From an uncultured Lachnospiraceae bacterium (GTDB taxonomy: Bacteria > Bacillota > Clostridia > Lachnospirales > Lachnospiraceae), in NCBI GenBank assembly GCA_947175035.1, contig CAMWLG010000012.1:1-59907 (forward strand): a stretch of DNA of 59,907 nucleotides, given 5' to 3'. The notes under the pieces are model-generated. The model did not search any database and was not told the DNA's origin. It was given only the letters and a program-made list of their open reading frames with translations. Shown in pieces: positions 14,795-23,163 of the stretch (position 1 is its first letter; each line of letters opens with the position of its first letter). A program made the position numbers and the translations under genes.

Positions 14795-16009
14795 TTATCG
14801 CCCTGATATCTGCCTGCCCCTGTATATCTTCTTTCCAATCAACACAAGTCCGACACCCACTGTCAGGTAAATAAACGGAAGTGCCTGCCATGCGGTCAGG
14901 TGCATTCCGAACAGGGGAAGGGTATAAGCATTGAAAATATGATAAACAGACAAAATATTGAAGGGAAGCCACAACCACAATTGGGAGAGTACTCGAAGCG
15001 ATTCGGGGATGTTGGTGATCATGGCAAGGGTCAGCAGCGATCCCACGATGCTTAGGGTTGCAACATTACTGTGGGTCAATTCCGACAAAAACATGGTGAA
15101 CACGGCGACGAGGATGACGGTTACTATCATGAGTCCATCCGCAATCAAAAGCGCCTGTCCACAGCTAAGCGCCCCAGCGCTAAAGCGGAATGCAAACTGT
15201 AACAGAGCGGAAGGATTCCCCTTGCCATATAAAATCATTACCGATATAAAGGAGAGAATCGCAAGCAGGAGGGAGGTGCCGCCGGCGAAGCTGATGCCTG
15301 CCAAAAGCTTTGCCCAATATAAGCCCTTTCTGCCGTTTACAGTACACAGATTTAACTGGTCAGTCCTGCGGCTGTATTCGTCGGAGAATACCCCCGCCAG
15401 ACAGATTGCCTGCATCAACAAAGCAAAAAAACCGATTCCTTGAAAAATGGAATATAACTTAGAATAGGTATAGCATTCTTGATATACCATAGGAGTCTCT
15501 ATTTTGGCACGCTGATTTCTCCAGAACTGCTTTTCGTCTTCCGTAAGCCGAAGCAGGCTCCAGTCTTCTTCAAAGAAATCCTTCTGCATCTGGTAAAATT
15601 CCTGCTCATCAGGTTCCCATTCATACATGATCTGTGAGGACTGCAGTATGGTGGTGAGACGGACAAAATTATAAATGTCACTGTAGGGGCGGGCAATCTG
15701 CTGATATTCTTCGGAGGAAATATAATGCCTGCCTGGGATATCGGGAATCTGTCGGTAAGCTGCGACCATCTTCTCCAACAGCGTTTGGTCAATGGCTCTG
15801 CCGTTCAGTTCTTTCATGTAAGTTATATCCGTCATCATGTAATGATAATTGTTGTCAATCCGCTCGCCGTCAATGTAAACATCTCCAATCAAATCCGCAA
15901 AGCAACTCATCAGGGTTGCCATGATACATAGAATCAGACAGACCCACACCATCTTTTTCTGGAACAGCTTCTTGCATTCATATCGATATAAGACACTAAA
16001 TGTATTCAT
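14795..16009 (-). CDS. ABC-2 type transporter permease
   Basis: A 404-aa membrane protein with one N-terminal helix (about 19-39), a large extracytoplasmic domain (40-190) and five further helices at the C-terminus. This is the ABC-2 permease layout. It is encoded 15 bp after the ABC ATPase, its obvious partner. The substrate cannot be predicted; pairs under an ECF sigma factor often act in envelope stress or peptide resistance. It converges with the DUF4173 gene. Confidence 0.82.
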   Translation of the reverse strand: MNTFSVLYRYECKKLFQKKMVWVCLILCIMATLMSCFADLIGDVYIDGERIDNNYHYMMTDITYMKELNGRAIDQTLLEKMVAAYRQIPDIPGRHYISSEEYQQIARPYSDIYNFVRLTTILQSSQIMYEWEPDEQEFYQMQKDFFEEDWSLLRLTEDEKQFWRNQRAKIETPMVYQECYTYSKLYSIFQGIGFFALLMQAICLAGVFSDEYSRRTDQLNLCTVNGRKGLYWAKLLAGISFAGGTSLLLAILSFISVMILYGKGNPSALLQFAFRFSAGALSCGQALLIADGLMIVTVILVAVFTMFLSELTHSNVATLSIVGSLLTLAMITNIPESLRVLSQLWLWLPFNILSVYHIFNAYTLPLFGMHLTAWQALPFIYLTVGVGLVLIGKKIYRGRQISGR

Positions 16010-16024
16010 AATCTTCCCTTTCTC

Positions 16025-16741
16025 TCAACCTGCGAACTTTGGGCCGCAGTTTTCTTCCTCAAATTGGCGCAGATAGAATTCCTCTAAGTCCTCCTGCCCA
16101 TCCCATTTTCCCTGATAAATCATCTGGCCGTCCTTCATCATCATTACATCATCTGCAATATGCTCGATATCTGACACAATGTGGGTGGACAAAAGCACGA
16201 TACTGTCTTTTCCCAGCTCCTGAATCATGTCCCGAAACCGCACCCTCTCCTTGGGGTCAAGTCCCGCAGTGGGTTCGTCCAGCACAAGGAGCTTTGGGTC
16301 GTTTAACAATGCTTGGGCGATGCCGAGCCGTTGTTTCATGCCGCCGGAGTAGGTCTTGATTTTCTTTTTTGACACATCTGTCAGAGACACGAGCTGTAAA
16401 AGTTTGTCGGCTTTTCTTTTGGCAGCACCCTTCTCCAAACCCTTTAGCGCTGCCATATACAACAGGAAGTCCATCCCCGTAAATTCCGGATAATACCCAA
16501 AGTCTTGAGGCAGATACCCCAGGACCGCGCGGTATTTTTCCTCGCTCACGTCAGTGCCGTCATAGGTGATGGTGCCGCTGTCTGGTCTTAGAATCCCGCA
16601 GATCATCCGCATCAGGGTGGTCTTGCCTGCGCCGTTTGCCCCCAACAGACCGTGTACTCCTTTTTGCAGATGAAGAGATACTCTATCTGTAGCAATTTTG
16701 TTTTTGTATTGTTTTGATACTCTGTCAACAATCAATTCCAT
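16025..16741 (-). CDS. ABC transporter ATP-binding protein
   Basis: A 238-aa ATPase of the ABC-2 export class: Walker A GANGAGKTT, signature SGGMKQRLGIAQ, Walker B LLVLDEPTAGLDP and a switch His in LLSTHIVSD. TGGAGGA precedes the ATG at 16741; the longer frame from 16822 overlaps the upstream gene and lacks a site. It pairs with the downstream permease. Confidence 0.9.
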   Translation of the reverse strand: MELIVDRVSKQYKNKIATDRVSLHLQKGVHGLLGANGAGKTTLMRMICGILRPDSGTITYDGTDVSEEKYRAVLGYLPQDFGYYPEFTGMDFLLYMAALKGLEKGAAKRKADKLLQLVSLTDVSKKKIKTYSGGMKQRLGIAQALLNDPKLLVLDEPTAGLDPKERVRFRDMIQELGKDSIVLLSTHIVSDIEHIADDVMMMKDGQMIYQGKWDGQEDLEEFYLRQFEEENCGPKFAG

Positions 16742-17436
16742 ACGAATTCCTCCATTTGTTTTATGATTCGGACGCACTCTTTGGCGGCTCCTATTCCGGA
16801 CAAAAGGGCGGCTCCCAGCCACCAGACAAAATATTCTCCCCCGTAAACTGCTATCGCAAAATTATGGAGCATCAGGACGCCCAGACAGACCATAACCGTG
16901 ACACCTATACACAGATAAAAGACTTCCTCGGCATGGAATCTGCGGGATATCCACAGACAAAGAAACACCGTTATCAGATAGGGGCACAATAAATAGATAC
17001 CTGTCCGTATGAGGGATATGTCCATAGATACGTTGCTGACTAGCGTAAAGCATAGGAACAAAAAGACATTCATAATTCCCAGAATGCCGAGTCTTGCCAG
17101 CACCACGCTTTTGAGTGAAAAGCGGGCGGACTGCTCAAATTCTGCCATGTTGTAGTATTCTGAGCGTCCGCTCTCCGTGATCATGGTCAGCGCCAAAAGG
17201 GGCATCATTGCAGAAAGCTCGTATAGTATTTTCCATCGGAAAAAGAATGTTCCGATCAAAGACAAGCAGAGCAAAATAATATCCAGTCCCCATACCCATT
17301 TGCGGATATAACGAATTTGGGACAAGATAAAAGCTGTAGTAGAGACAGGCTGAATTGGCGCATGTCGCAAGAATTCTTCCTTATGGAGAGGTTCTGGCGG
17401 GGCATAAGCCTCCTTGAACATTTTTTTCTTGTTCAT
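16732..17436 (-). CDS. Membrane protein of the ECF sigma/ABC operon
   Basis: A 234-aa protein with a cytoplasmic N-terminus of about 45 residues followed by six hydrophobic helices. It overlaps the sigma factor end by 4 bases and the ATPase start by 10 bases. Its place directly after the sigma gene suggests a membrane partner such as an anti-sigma factor, or a second permease. No anti-sigma motif is visible. Family not recognised. Confidence 0.65.
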   Translation of the reverse strand: MNKKKMFKEAYAPPEPLHKEEFLRHAPIQPVSTTAFILSQIRYIRKWVWGLDIILLCLSLIGTFFFRWKILYELSAMMPLLALTMITESGRSEYYNMAEFEQSARFSLKSVVLARLGILGIMNVFLFLCFTLVSNVSMDISLIRTGIYLLCPYLITVFLCLWISRRFHAEEVFYLCIGVTVMVCLGVLMLHNFAIAVYGGEYFVWWLGAALLSGIGAAKECVRIIKQMEEFVWN

Positions 17437-17954
17437 TGGATGTCCTCCTTTTTCAAATTTTCTTCAAAATGAGCGGATGCTTGCCGCAGGCGGCGATAGA
17501 CGGCAAATCGGGATATGCCCATCAGTGCGCCTATGACGGAGATGGGTACTTCATTTGCATATCGCAGCAGCAACAGCTCTCGTTCCTCCTGTGGCAATTG
17601 GGCAAGGGCAGCCTGTACAGCAATTCGCGTCAGCACCTTTTCCTCAGCGTCGTTTTGCGGCGTGTGTTCTGCTGCGGGAATCTGCTGGGCTGCCATTTCA
17701 GATGCAGCCGTGTCCGATGCTGCTTCAAGAGACGAAGATGGCTTTGCTCTTCGATAATGGTCTATGCACAGATTCCTTGCAATGGTATATAGATACTGCA
17801 GGGCTTGTCCGGATTCCTGATAACTTTCGCTCTCCCAGAATCTAAGAAAGGTCTCCTGCGTGATATCTTCTGCTGTCTCGCGGTGATTCGTCTTGAAATA
17901 GCAATAGCGGTATATTTTGTCATATTGTCCATCTAAATCTCTGATGCTCGTCAT
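17433..17954 (-). CDS. ECF-type RNA polymerase sigma factor
   Basis: A 173-aa sigma-70 family protein. Region 2 is recognisable (RYCYFKTNHRETAEDITQE, TFLRFWES) and region 4 (LAQLPQEERELLLLRYA, ISVIGALMGISRFAVYRRL). The linker is long and low in complexity (Ala/Ser/Glu). It probably drives its own operon with the membrane protein and ABC transporter. The divergent gap to 18209 must hold its promoter. Confidence 0.88.
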   Translation of the reverse strand: MTSIRDLDGQYDKIYRYCYFKTNHRETAEDITQETFLRFWESESYQESGQALQYLYTIARNLCIDHYRRAKPSSSLEAASDTAASEMAAQQIPAAEHTPQNDAEEKVLTRIAVQAALAQLPQEERELLLLRYANEVPISVIGALMGISRFAVYRRLRQASAHFEENLKKEDIQ

Positions 17955-18125
17955 GAGATGTCCTTGAAGCCTCCTCTCATAATGTATAACGGTTCAGGGC
18001 AGGGGGATGTGCGGCAGGTGATAGATATTTTTAATATATTTTATCCATAAGTATGCAATCATGCAAATTTGTAAAAAACAAGATATAACATGGCGATATG
18101 AAAAAAACGCCAAGCACTGTTTTTA

Positions 18126-18154
18126 TTGACAGGGAATGTGGGAGAGGGTAACAT
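18126..18154 (+). promoter_or_regulatory. Promoter of the 18209 gene
   Basis: TTGACA (18126-18131), 17-bp spacer, TAACAT (18149-18154), 55 bp before the start codon. It is the best vegetative promoter in the divergent gap 17955-18208, which otherwise shows no gene. Confidence 0.6.
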
Positions 18155-18208
18155 TTAAAGAAAAGCTGGATTGGAAAATTTATCCGGATTCCGGCGGGAG
18201 GAGCCTGT

Positions 18209-18541
18209 ATGACCATCGACACATCTGTAATCAATGCACAGACCTTGTGGGAGGTGATTGAATCCAATCAGGGTAAGGTTTTCTATACCAAAAAGGGTTT
18301 GCCTTTTACCTATCATGTGAAAGGCGGGGAGCTTTTCACGGACAGGCGCGAGCGTTCCATCACCCTGAGCACCTTTGAGAGAGCGTATGAGAAATTGGTT
18401 GCGGACAGGGAGGGAGACAATCCACCCTGCAAAGTCACTGGCCCCAAGAGCCTGAATATGTACGGTGCACCTTATGTGTGGGCGGTGTTCATGGGGATAG
18501 GATTTATCAAGGAAGAGCAGATGGAGATGGATTTTGGGTGA
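18209..18541 (+). CDS. Hypothetical protein
   Basis: A 110-aa soluble protein (LWEVIESNQGKVFYTKKGLPFTY is its core opening, here seen as a helix then strands). GGGAGGAG precedes the ATG. Behind a consensus promoter and likely expressed. I do not recognise the family. Confidence 0.6.
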   Translation: MTIDTSVINAQTLWEVIESNQGKVFYTKKGLPFTYHVKGGELFTDRRERSITLSTFERAYEKLVADREGDNPPCKVTGPKSLNMYGAPYVWAVFMGIGFIKEEQMEMDFG

Positions 18542-18698
18542 AATTACCATTGATGGTCTTATGTATCTTCACTTTGAGGCGGAAGGTAAAGACGGAAGAA
18601 AATATGGAATATGTGTCAACGCAAATGAACTGGCGGAAGAACATGTCGCGCTTTTCCTGCTGCTTGTTGAAAGGGGAGCCTTTTTGTACCGATTTTAG
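18537..18698 (+). other. Open stretch without clear start, possible small gene or remnant
   Basis: A 53-codon frame overlapping the end of the previous gene reads like protein (ITIDGLMYLHFEAEGKDG, LAEEHVALFLLLVERGA). The first ATG is at 18561 and has no ribosome-binding site. It may be a coupled small gene, or what is left of a longer one. Confidence 0.3.
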
Positions 18699-18779
18699 AC
18701 ATATTTGTTTGTTCTTATCCGTAAATGGTGATATACTAATTATAAAAGAAGAGTATGTCTTAAAAAGGGGGTATCTAAA

Positions 18780-19199
18780 ATGCCCGATTTTGATGGTAAA
18801 TTAGATGATGTCATTGAACAGGACACGGAAAGAGATTCGTTTGAAATTTTTAAAAGCAATATATGTCACAGCGTAAAGGACATGGGCGAGCTTGATTTTA
18901 TTCGTGAAATCTTATGTTCAGGAAAAGTGTTTGAATATTATAAAAAAGAATGGTATGCCGAGGCTCTTTATCTTCTTGCGATGGTGGATTATTTGAGTAG
19001 AAAAAATGAAATACCGCTTTACGGCGGTTATAATACGTTGCGTACACATAAGCTGCAAGAAGTAGTATATCCGGCGGGAGTGATTACGATGTATCTTCTT
19101 TCCAAAGATGAGACTATTCTGCAAAGGAGTTATGACAACGCTATTCCAGAATTTAAGAGATTCAATATTGTAGAAAATGAGGTAGAGAATATTGCCTGA
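18780..19199 (+). CDS. Hypothetical partner of the broken nucleotidyltransferase
   Basis: A 139-aa soluble, helical protein (EALYLLAMVDYLSRKNEIP is the most distinctive stretch). AAAAGGGGG precedes the start. Its stop overlaps the start of a frameshifted AbiEii-like nucleotidyltransferase, so the two were probably a coupled pair. An accessory or antitoxin role is inference from position. Confidence 0.6.
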   Translation: MPDFDGKLDDVIEQDTERDSFEIFKSNICHSVKDMGELDFIREILCSGKVFEYYKKEWYAEALYLLAMVDYLSRKNEIPLYGGYNTLRTHKLQEVVYPAGVITMYLLSKDETILQRSYDNAIPEFKRFNIVENEVENIA

Positions 19200-19567
19200 A
19201 AACCAAGATTTGTATTTTACTTCTAAGAATTTGAAATCTTATTTGAAAGAGTTGGCGAAGGAATACCGCAGACTGAACGGCGATAAGATCCCTGCAGAAA
19301 TCACTTTGGTAGGCGGAGCAGCGATTCTTGCAAACTACGGATTCAAAAAATAAGACATACGATATGGATGTTATTGTACAGGTGTCAAATGTAATGAAAG
19401 ATGCAGCAACTCATGTGGGAGATAGGTTTGGGCTTCCTTACGGTTGATTCAATTCGGACTTCATGACAACATCATCCTTTTCTTCAAAGTTGGAAACGTA
19501 TTCAAAACTGTATAAAACATTCTCTAATATCGTCCATTTCCGGTTTATAAATTCTTCAAATATTTAA
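19192..19567 (+). pseudogene. Frameshifted nucleotidyltransferase-like gene (DUF6036/AbiEii-like)
   Basis: Frame 1 from TTG at 19192 encodes a normal N-terminus with the nucleotidyltransferase opening EITLVGGAAILANYGFK and stops at 19353. The adjacent frame continues with TYDMDVIVQVSNVMKDAA, runs into a TGA near 19446, and resumes with FMTTSSFSSKLETYSKLY until a stop at 19567. These blocks in this order match the DUF6036 domain of AbiEii-like proteins. At least one frameshift and one in-frame stop make it inactive, and the C-terminal half is missing. Confidence 0.7.
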
Positions 19568-19568
19568 T

Positions 19569-19598
19569 TTGACTTTGGGATAGTATCTGTGTTATAGT
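19569..19598 (+). promoter_or_regulatory. Strong promoter in front of a structured tract
   Basis: TTGACT (19569-19574), 18-bp spacer, TATAGT (19593-19598). Predicted start near 19605. No ORF follows until 20072, which suggests a non-coding RNA or a long leader. Confidence 0.6.
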
Positions 19599-19604
19599 GC
19601 AAGT

Positions 19605-19906
19605 GTATGGAGCGCGGATGTATCGGAGTCTTCCATGCAAATATTTGCGGCAACCCGGTTGCCTTTTATTGATTGAGTTAAAAGCTCAAATTTTATAAGT
19701 TGGTTACTATAAACCTGTGCGGTCGCACACCTAACTTGTGAAACGGTCAATAAGAGTAGTAAAAGTAAAATATTTGCTATATAGACTCTAAACCCCGATA
19801 TCTGTTATCCATACGCAAGAAGATTATATGCTGGCAGTGTATCTTGACAGCAATGCAGGATAATGGATTATTATGAGCAAGTGATGATGGCGTCACTTGC
19901 TCTTTT
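19605..19906 (+). ncRNA. Candidate structured non-coding RNA
   Basis: Between the promoter at 19569 and a strong terminator (19874-19905) about 300 nt contain no gene but many stems: TGTATGGA with TCCATGCA (19617-19655 area), GGCAA/TTGCC, TTGAG/CTCAA, and an AAGTTGG/CCTAACTT pair enclosing TGTGCGGTCGCACA. This is what a free-standing structured RNA looks like. I cannot assign an Rfam family; 6S-like or raiA-like are only guesses. It could also be a leader that ends before speD. Confidence 0.5.
19874..19905 (+). terminator. Terminator before the polyamine operon leader
   Basis: GAGCAAGTGA pairs perfectly with TCACTTGCTC around an 8-nt loop, followed by TTTTT. It is one of the clearest intrinsic terminators of the window. 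Confidence 0.85.
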
Positions 19907-19933
19907 TGCGCGAGCAATGAGGAACATCCACGC

Positions 19934-20049
19934 CGTGCTGCACGAGGTGAGGGGAGCCGCATATGGAATTTAGCTGCTCTGCAGCACGCACCCCGCGCGG
20001 CGAGTAGGGGAAGAAAACTTCCCTACGCGATTACGAGTGCGGAGCACAA
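19934..20049 (+). promoter_or_regulatory. Hairpin-rich leader upstream of speD
   Basis: Three stems follow each other: CGTGCTGCA (19934-19942) with TGCAGCACG (19980-19988); GTAGGGGAAG (20004-20013) with CTTCCCTAC (20018-20026); and GTGC/GCAC near 20037-20046. The last ends about 13 bp before the speD ribosome-binding site. A regulatory RNA leader for the polyamine operon is possible; no known riboswitch was recognised. Confidence 0.4.
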
Positions 20050-20071
20050 GGTGGCATTGAGGAGAGATTTT

Positions 20072-20830
20072 ATGAGTGAGAAGATTACCCTATACGGTTT
20101 TAACAATTTGACAAAGTCCTTAAGTTTTAATATATATGATGTCTGCTATGCCAAGTCCCAGCGGGAGCAGAAGGATTATATTGCCTATATTGACAAGCAG
20201 TATAATTCCGAGCGTCTCACGAAGATTCTCACCAATGTCACGGATATGATCGGCGCCAAGGTGTTGAATATTTCCAGCCAGGACTATGAGCCCCAAGGTT
20301 CTTCCGTGACGATTCTCATCGCGGAGGAGAGCATGATGCCCGTGGGGGATACCACGGTGGCGCATTTGGACAAGAGCCATATCACGGTGCACACCTACCC
20401 TGAGTATCATCCGGAGACGTATCTTGCGACTTTCCGGGTGGATATCGATGTGGCGACCTGTGGTGAGATTACGCCCCTGTCCACATTGGATTATCTGATC
20501 GGCTCCTTTGACTCGGATATCATCACCATGGATTACCGCGTCAGGGGATTTACCAGGGATATGGGGGGACAGAAGCTCTTTATGGATCATCCCATGACCT
20601 CTATCCAAAACTTTATCAATGAAGAGATCTTGCATCGCTATGACGCGGTGGATATCAATGTCTATGACGCCAATATTTTCCATACGAAAATGTTGATCAA
20701 GGAGATTGATTTACAGAATTATCTGTTTAACAGTGATGTCTACGAACTGCCGCCCAAGACCCGTCTGGAGATTACGGACAATCTTCGCAGGGAGATGATA
20801 GAAATCTTTAGCGGGCGGAATATCTATTGA
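20072..20830 (+). CDS. speD: S-adenosylmethionine decarboxylase (proenzyme)
   Basis: A 252-aa protein of the long, E. coli-type SpeD class. It decarboxylates S-adenosylmethionine to the aminopropyl donor for spermidine. The self-cleavage site is visible in [13 protein letters not shown]: Ser102 becomes the pyruvoyl cofactor. Cys130 ([12 protein letters not shown]) corresponds to the catalytic cysteine. GAGGAG precedes the ATG at 20072; the longer frame from 20051 is not supported. First gene of the polyamine locus and partner of speE. Confidence 0.93.
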   Translation: MSEKITLYGFNNLTKSLSFNIYDVCYAKSQREQKDYIAYIDKQYNSERLTKILTNVTDMIGAKVLNISSQDYEPQGSSVTILIAEESMMPVGDTTVAHLDKSHITVHTYPEYHPETYLATFRVDIDVATCGEITPLSTLDYLIGSFDSDIITMDYRVRGFTRDMGGQKLFMDHPMTSIQNFINEEILHRYDAVDINVYDANIFHTKMLIKEIDLQNYLFNSDVYELPPKTRLEITDNLRREMIEIFSGRNIY

Positions 20831-20894
20831 TGCTGAGAGCCATCATTTAGCATTAAGATTGCTTTTTGGTGCAATGTTACAGTGAGGATTGGAC

Positions 20895-22355
20895 ATGGGT
20901 AGATACAATCAGTCCAGGGCGCCCATCTATGAGGCGCTTCGGGAATTCAGGCAAAATAGAATCGTGCCCTTTGACGTGCCCGGACATAAGCGGGGCAGGG
21001 GGAATCCGGAGCTTGTAAGCCTTTTGGGGCAGCAATGTGTGGGGATTGACGTCAATTCCATGAAGCCCTTGGATAATCTATGCCATCCGGTCTCTGTGAT
21101 TCGGGAGGCGGAGGAGTTGGCGGCGGAAGCCTTCGGGTCAGCTTATGCTTTTCTTATGGTGGGAGGAACCACTTCTTCCGTCCAGAGTATGGTGTTGTCT
21201 GTTTGCAAAAAGGGGGATAAGATCATTCTGCCCAGAAACGTGCATAGAAGTGTGATCAATGCGCTGGTGTTAAACGGCGCAATTCCTATTTATGTGAATC
21301 CGGATATGGACAGCAGGCTGGGGATTGCGTTGGGGATGAAGCTGTCTCAGGTAGAGCAGGCGATCCGTGAGAATCCCGACGCGGTAGCCGTGTTGGTGAA
21401 CAATCCCACCTATTACGGAATCTGTTCCGATTTGCGCAGTATCGTGAAGCTTGCCCATGCCCACGGCATGAAAGTGCTGGCGGACGAGGCTCACGGGACA
21501 CATTTTTATTTTGGGGCTGACATGCCCCTGTCAGCTATGGAGGCTGGGGCAGATATGGCAAGCGTCAGCATGCACAAGTCCGGCGGCAGTCTGACGCAAA
21601 GCTCTTTTCTGTTGATTGGTCCTCATATGAATCAAGGGTTTGTACGGCAGATTATCAATTTGACCCAGACTACCAGCGCATCCTATCTACTGCTTGCGAG
21701 TTTGGATATTTCCCGCCGCAATCTGGCGCTTCGGGGAGAGGAGGAATTTGCCAAGGTCACGGCTCTTGCGGAGTACGCCCGTCGGGAGATCAATGAGATA
21801 GAAGGGTATTATGCCTATACCTCCGAGCTGATCAATCATGACAGTATATTTGATTTTGACAGGACAAAGCTTACAGTAAACACTCTCGGTATCGGCTTGG
21901 CGGGCATCGAGGTCTATGACATTCTGAGGGATGAGTATGATATCCAGATGGAGCTGGGGGATATCGCCAACATTCTTGCTTATATATCCATTGGCGACAG
22001 GGAGCGTGAGATCGAGCGGCTGATTAGCGCGCTGGTGGAGATTCGGCGTATGTATCGGAAGGACAGCACGGGAATGTTTACCCAGGAGTACATTGAACCC
22101 AAGGTGGCGGTTTCCCCGCAGAGCGCCTTTTATGCAGAGAAGGAATCCCTGCCGATTATGGAGACCAAAGGGCGTATCTGCAGCGAGTTTGTCATGTGTT
22201 ATCCGCCCGGAATCCCTATCTTGGCGCCGGGGGAGGAGATCACGGCGGAGATTTTGCAGTACATCGCATATGCTAAGGAGAAGGGCTGTTCCATGACCGG
22301 GCCGGAGGACGCGGGAATTGAGCGGCTGAATGTGTTAAAAGAAATGAGACTTTAG
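20895..22355 (+). CDS. speA: Arginine decarboxylase, PLP fold III (Orn/Lys/Arg family)
   Basis: A 486-aa enzyme of the Orn/Lys/Arg decarboxylase major domain family without the N-terminal wing domain, like Bacillus SpeA. PLP-binding Lys228 is in SMHKSGGSLTQSS and the DEAHGTH motif is at 197-203. Substrate cannot be read from the fold, but agmatine deiminase and N-carbamoylputrescine amidase in the same locus make arginine the likely substrate, giving agmatine. The start at 20895 has AGTGAGG upstream; a TTG two codons earlier is possible. Lysine or ornithine activity is an alternative. Confidence 0.88.
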   Translation: MGRYNQSRAPIYEALREFRQNRIVPFDVPGHKRGRGNPELVSLLGQQCVGIDVNSMKPLDNLCHPVSVIREAEELAAEAFGSAYAFLMVGGTTSSVQSMVLSVCKKGDKIILPRNVHRSVINALVLNGAIPIYVNPDMDSRLGIALGMKLSQVEQAIRENPDAVAVLVNNPTYYGICSDLRSIVKLAHAHGMKVLADEAHGTHFYFGADMPLSAMEAGADMASVSMHKSGGSLTQSSFLLIGPHMNQGFVRQIINLTQTTSASYLLLASLDISRRNLALRGEEEFAKVTALAEYARREINEIEGYYAYTSELINHDSIFDFDRTKLTVNTLGIGLAGIEVYDILRDEYDIQMELGDIANILAYISIGDREREIERLISALVEIRRMYRKDSTGMFTQEYIEPKVAVSPQSAFYAEKESLPIMETKGRICSEFVMCYPPGIPILAPGEEITAEILQYIAYAKEKGCSMTGPEDAGIERLNVLKEMRL

Positions 22356-22368
22356 ATGAGGTGATGAC

Positions 22369-23160
22369 ATGAACAGAATCCTAAAAGAAGTGAAAAATAT
22401 CATTGATGAAAACATGGCATTATATTTACCACATGTGAATGCCAGTGATTTGGAAGATAATGGAGCCGTATTTTACATGAATGGGAAAAACGGCACAGAA
22501 TTCGATTGGTATGTGAATGACCACATATCGAATTTTATGACGTTCTACGATGATGAAGACAATATGGGTGCTGCCAAGCTGATTCTTTATAATGACGGGG
22601 GGATAGAGCTATATCTCTATGATGAAAAAGGAAAGAAGCTGGCTCAAACAGTTCATACCCATATCGAAGTGGAAGAAACAGAGCTGCTTCAATTGGCTGT
22701 AATCTTAAGGACAGAAGCGGACGATTGTCTGATTTGGGATGCGAGCATTGAACGTATCAATTCGGATATTGAGATAAGCGCTGAGAACATGAATGCATTT
22801 ATAGACCGCAAGGAATATCATGCGGCTATGAAAAACAGGATGATTATCCTCAATTTAAAGGCATGTGTTTCCAAGAAAGTCACGGAAGAGGGCTGGAAGG
22901 TCGGGTATATGGAACGCGGTAAGCCTCATGACAAGGCGGACAGCGGCTGGGTCTTCTTTGCGGGAGATGAGGATGAGGCGTATCTGTCAGACTATAAGAA
23001 TCTGGAATTGGTCGATGTAGGATATGTATGGCAGCAATTTGACCATGATATTTTTCAATATATTGATATGCCCGTAGGGTCAAAACTGATTAGAATCTCT
23101 TCAAAAGAATTCGAGATAGATCACAATGATAAGGGTATTTATATGGAGAGGAGGGTGTAG
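22369..23160 (+). CDS. DUF2185 (Imm33-like) domain protein in the polyamine operon
   Basis: A 263-aa soluble, acidic protein. The C-terminal 90 residues (ACVSKKVTEEGWKVGYMER, DSGWVFFAGDEDEAYLSD) resemble DUF2185, a domain also found among immunity proteins. The N-terminal 150 residues are not recognised; they begin like a SMI1/DUF-type beta-rich domain. It lies 13 bp after speA and 3 bp before speE, so it is co-transcribed with them. A role in polyamine synthesis is not known. Confidence 0.7.
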   Translation: MNRILKEVKNIIDENMALYLPHVNASDLEDNGAVFYMNGKNGTEFDWYVNDHISNFMTFYDDEDNMGAAKLILYNDGGIELYLYDEKGKKLAQTVHTHIEVEETELLQLAVILRTEADDCLIWDASIERINSDIEISAENMNAFIDRKEYHAAMKNRMIILNLKACVSKKVTEEGWKVGYMERGKPHDKADSGWVFFAGDEDEAYLSDYKNLELVDVGYVWQQFDHDIFQYIDMPVGSKLIRISSKEFEIDHNDKGIYMERRV

Positions 23161-23163
23161 GAT

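Noticed and set aside
19915..19945. RNase P-like string GAGGAACATCC
   Set aside because: It resembles the bacterial P RNA core only loosely, and no other P RNA helices follow in the available space.
20120..20683. Long antisense ORFs inside speD, speE, dehydrogenase, nspC and aguA
   Set aside because: They are codon-bias shadows on the opposite strand of strongly supported enzymes, without ribosome-binding sites.
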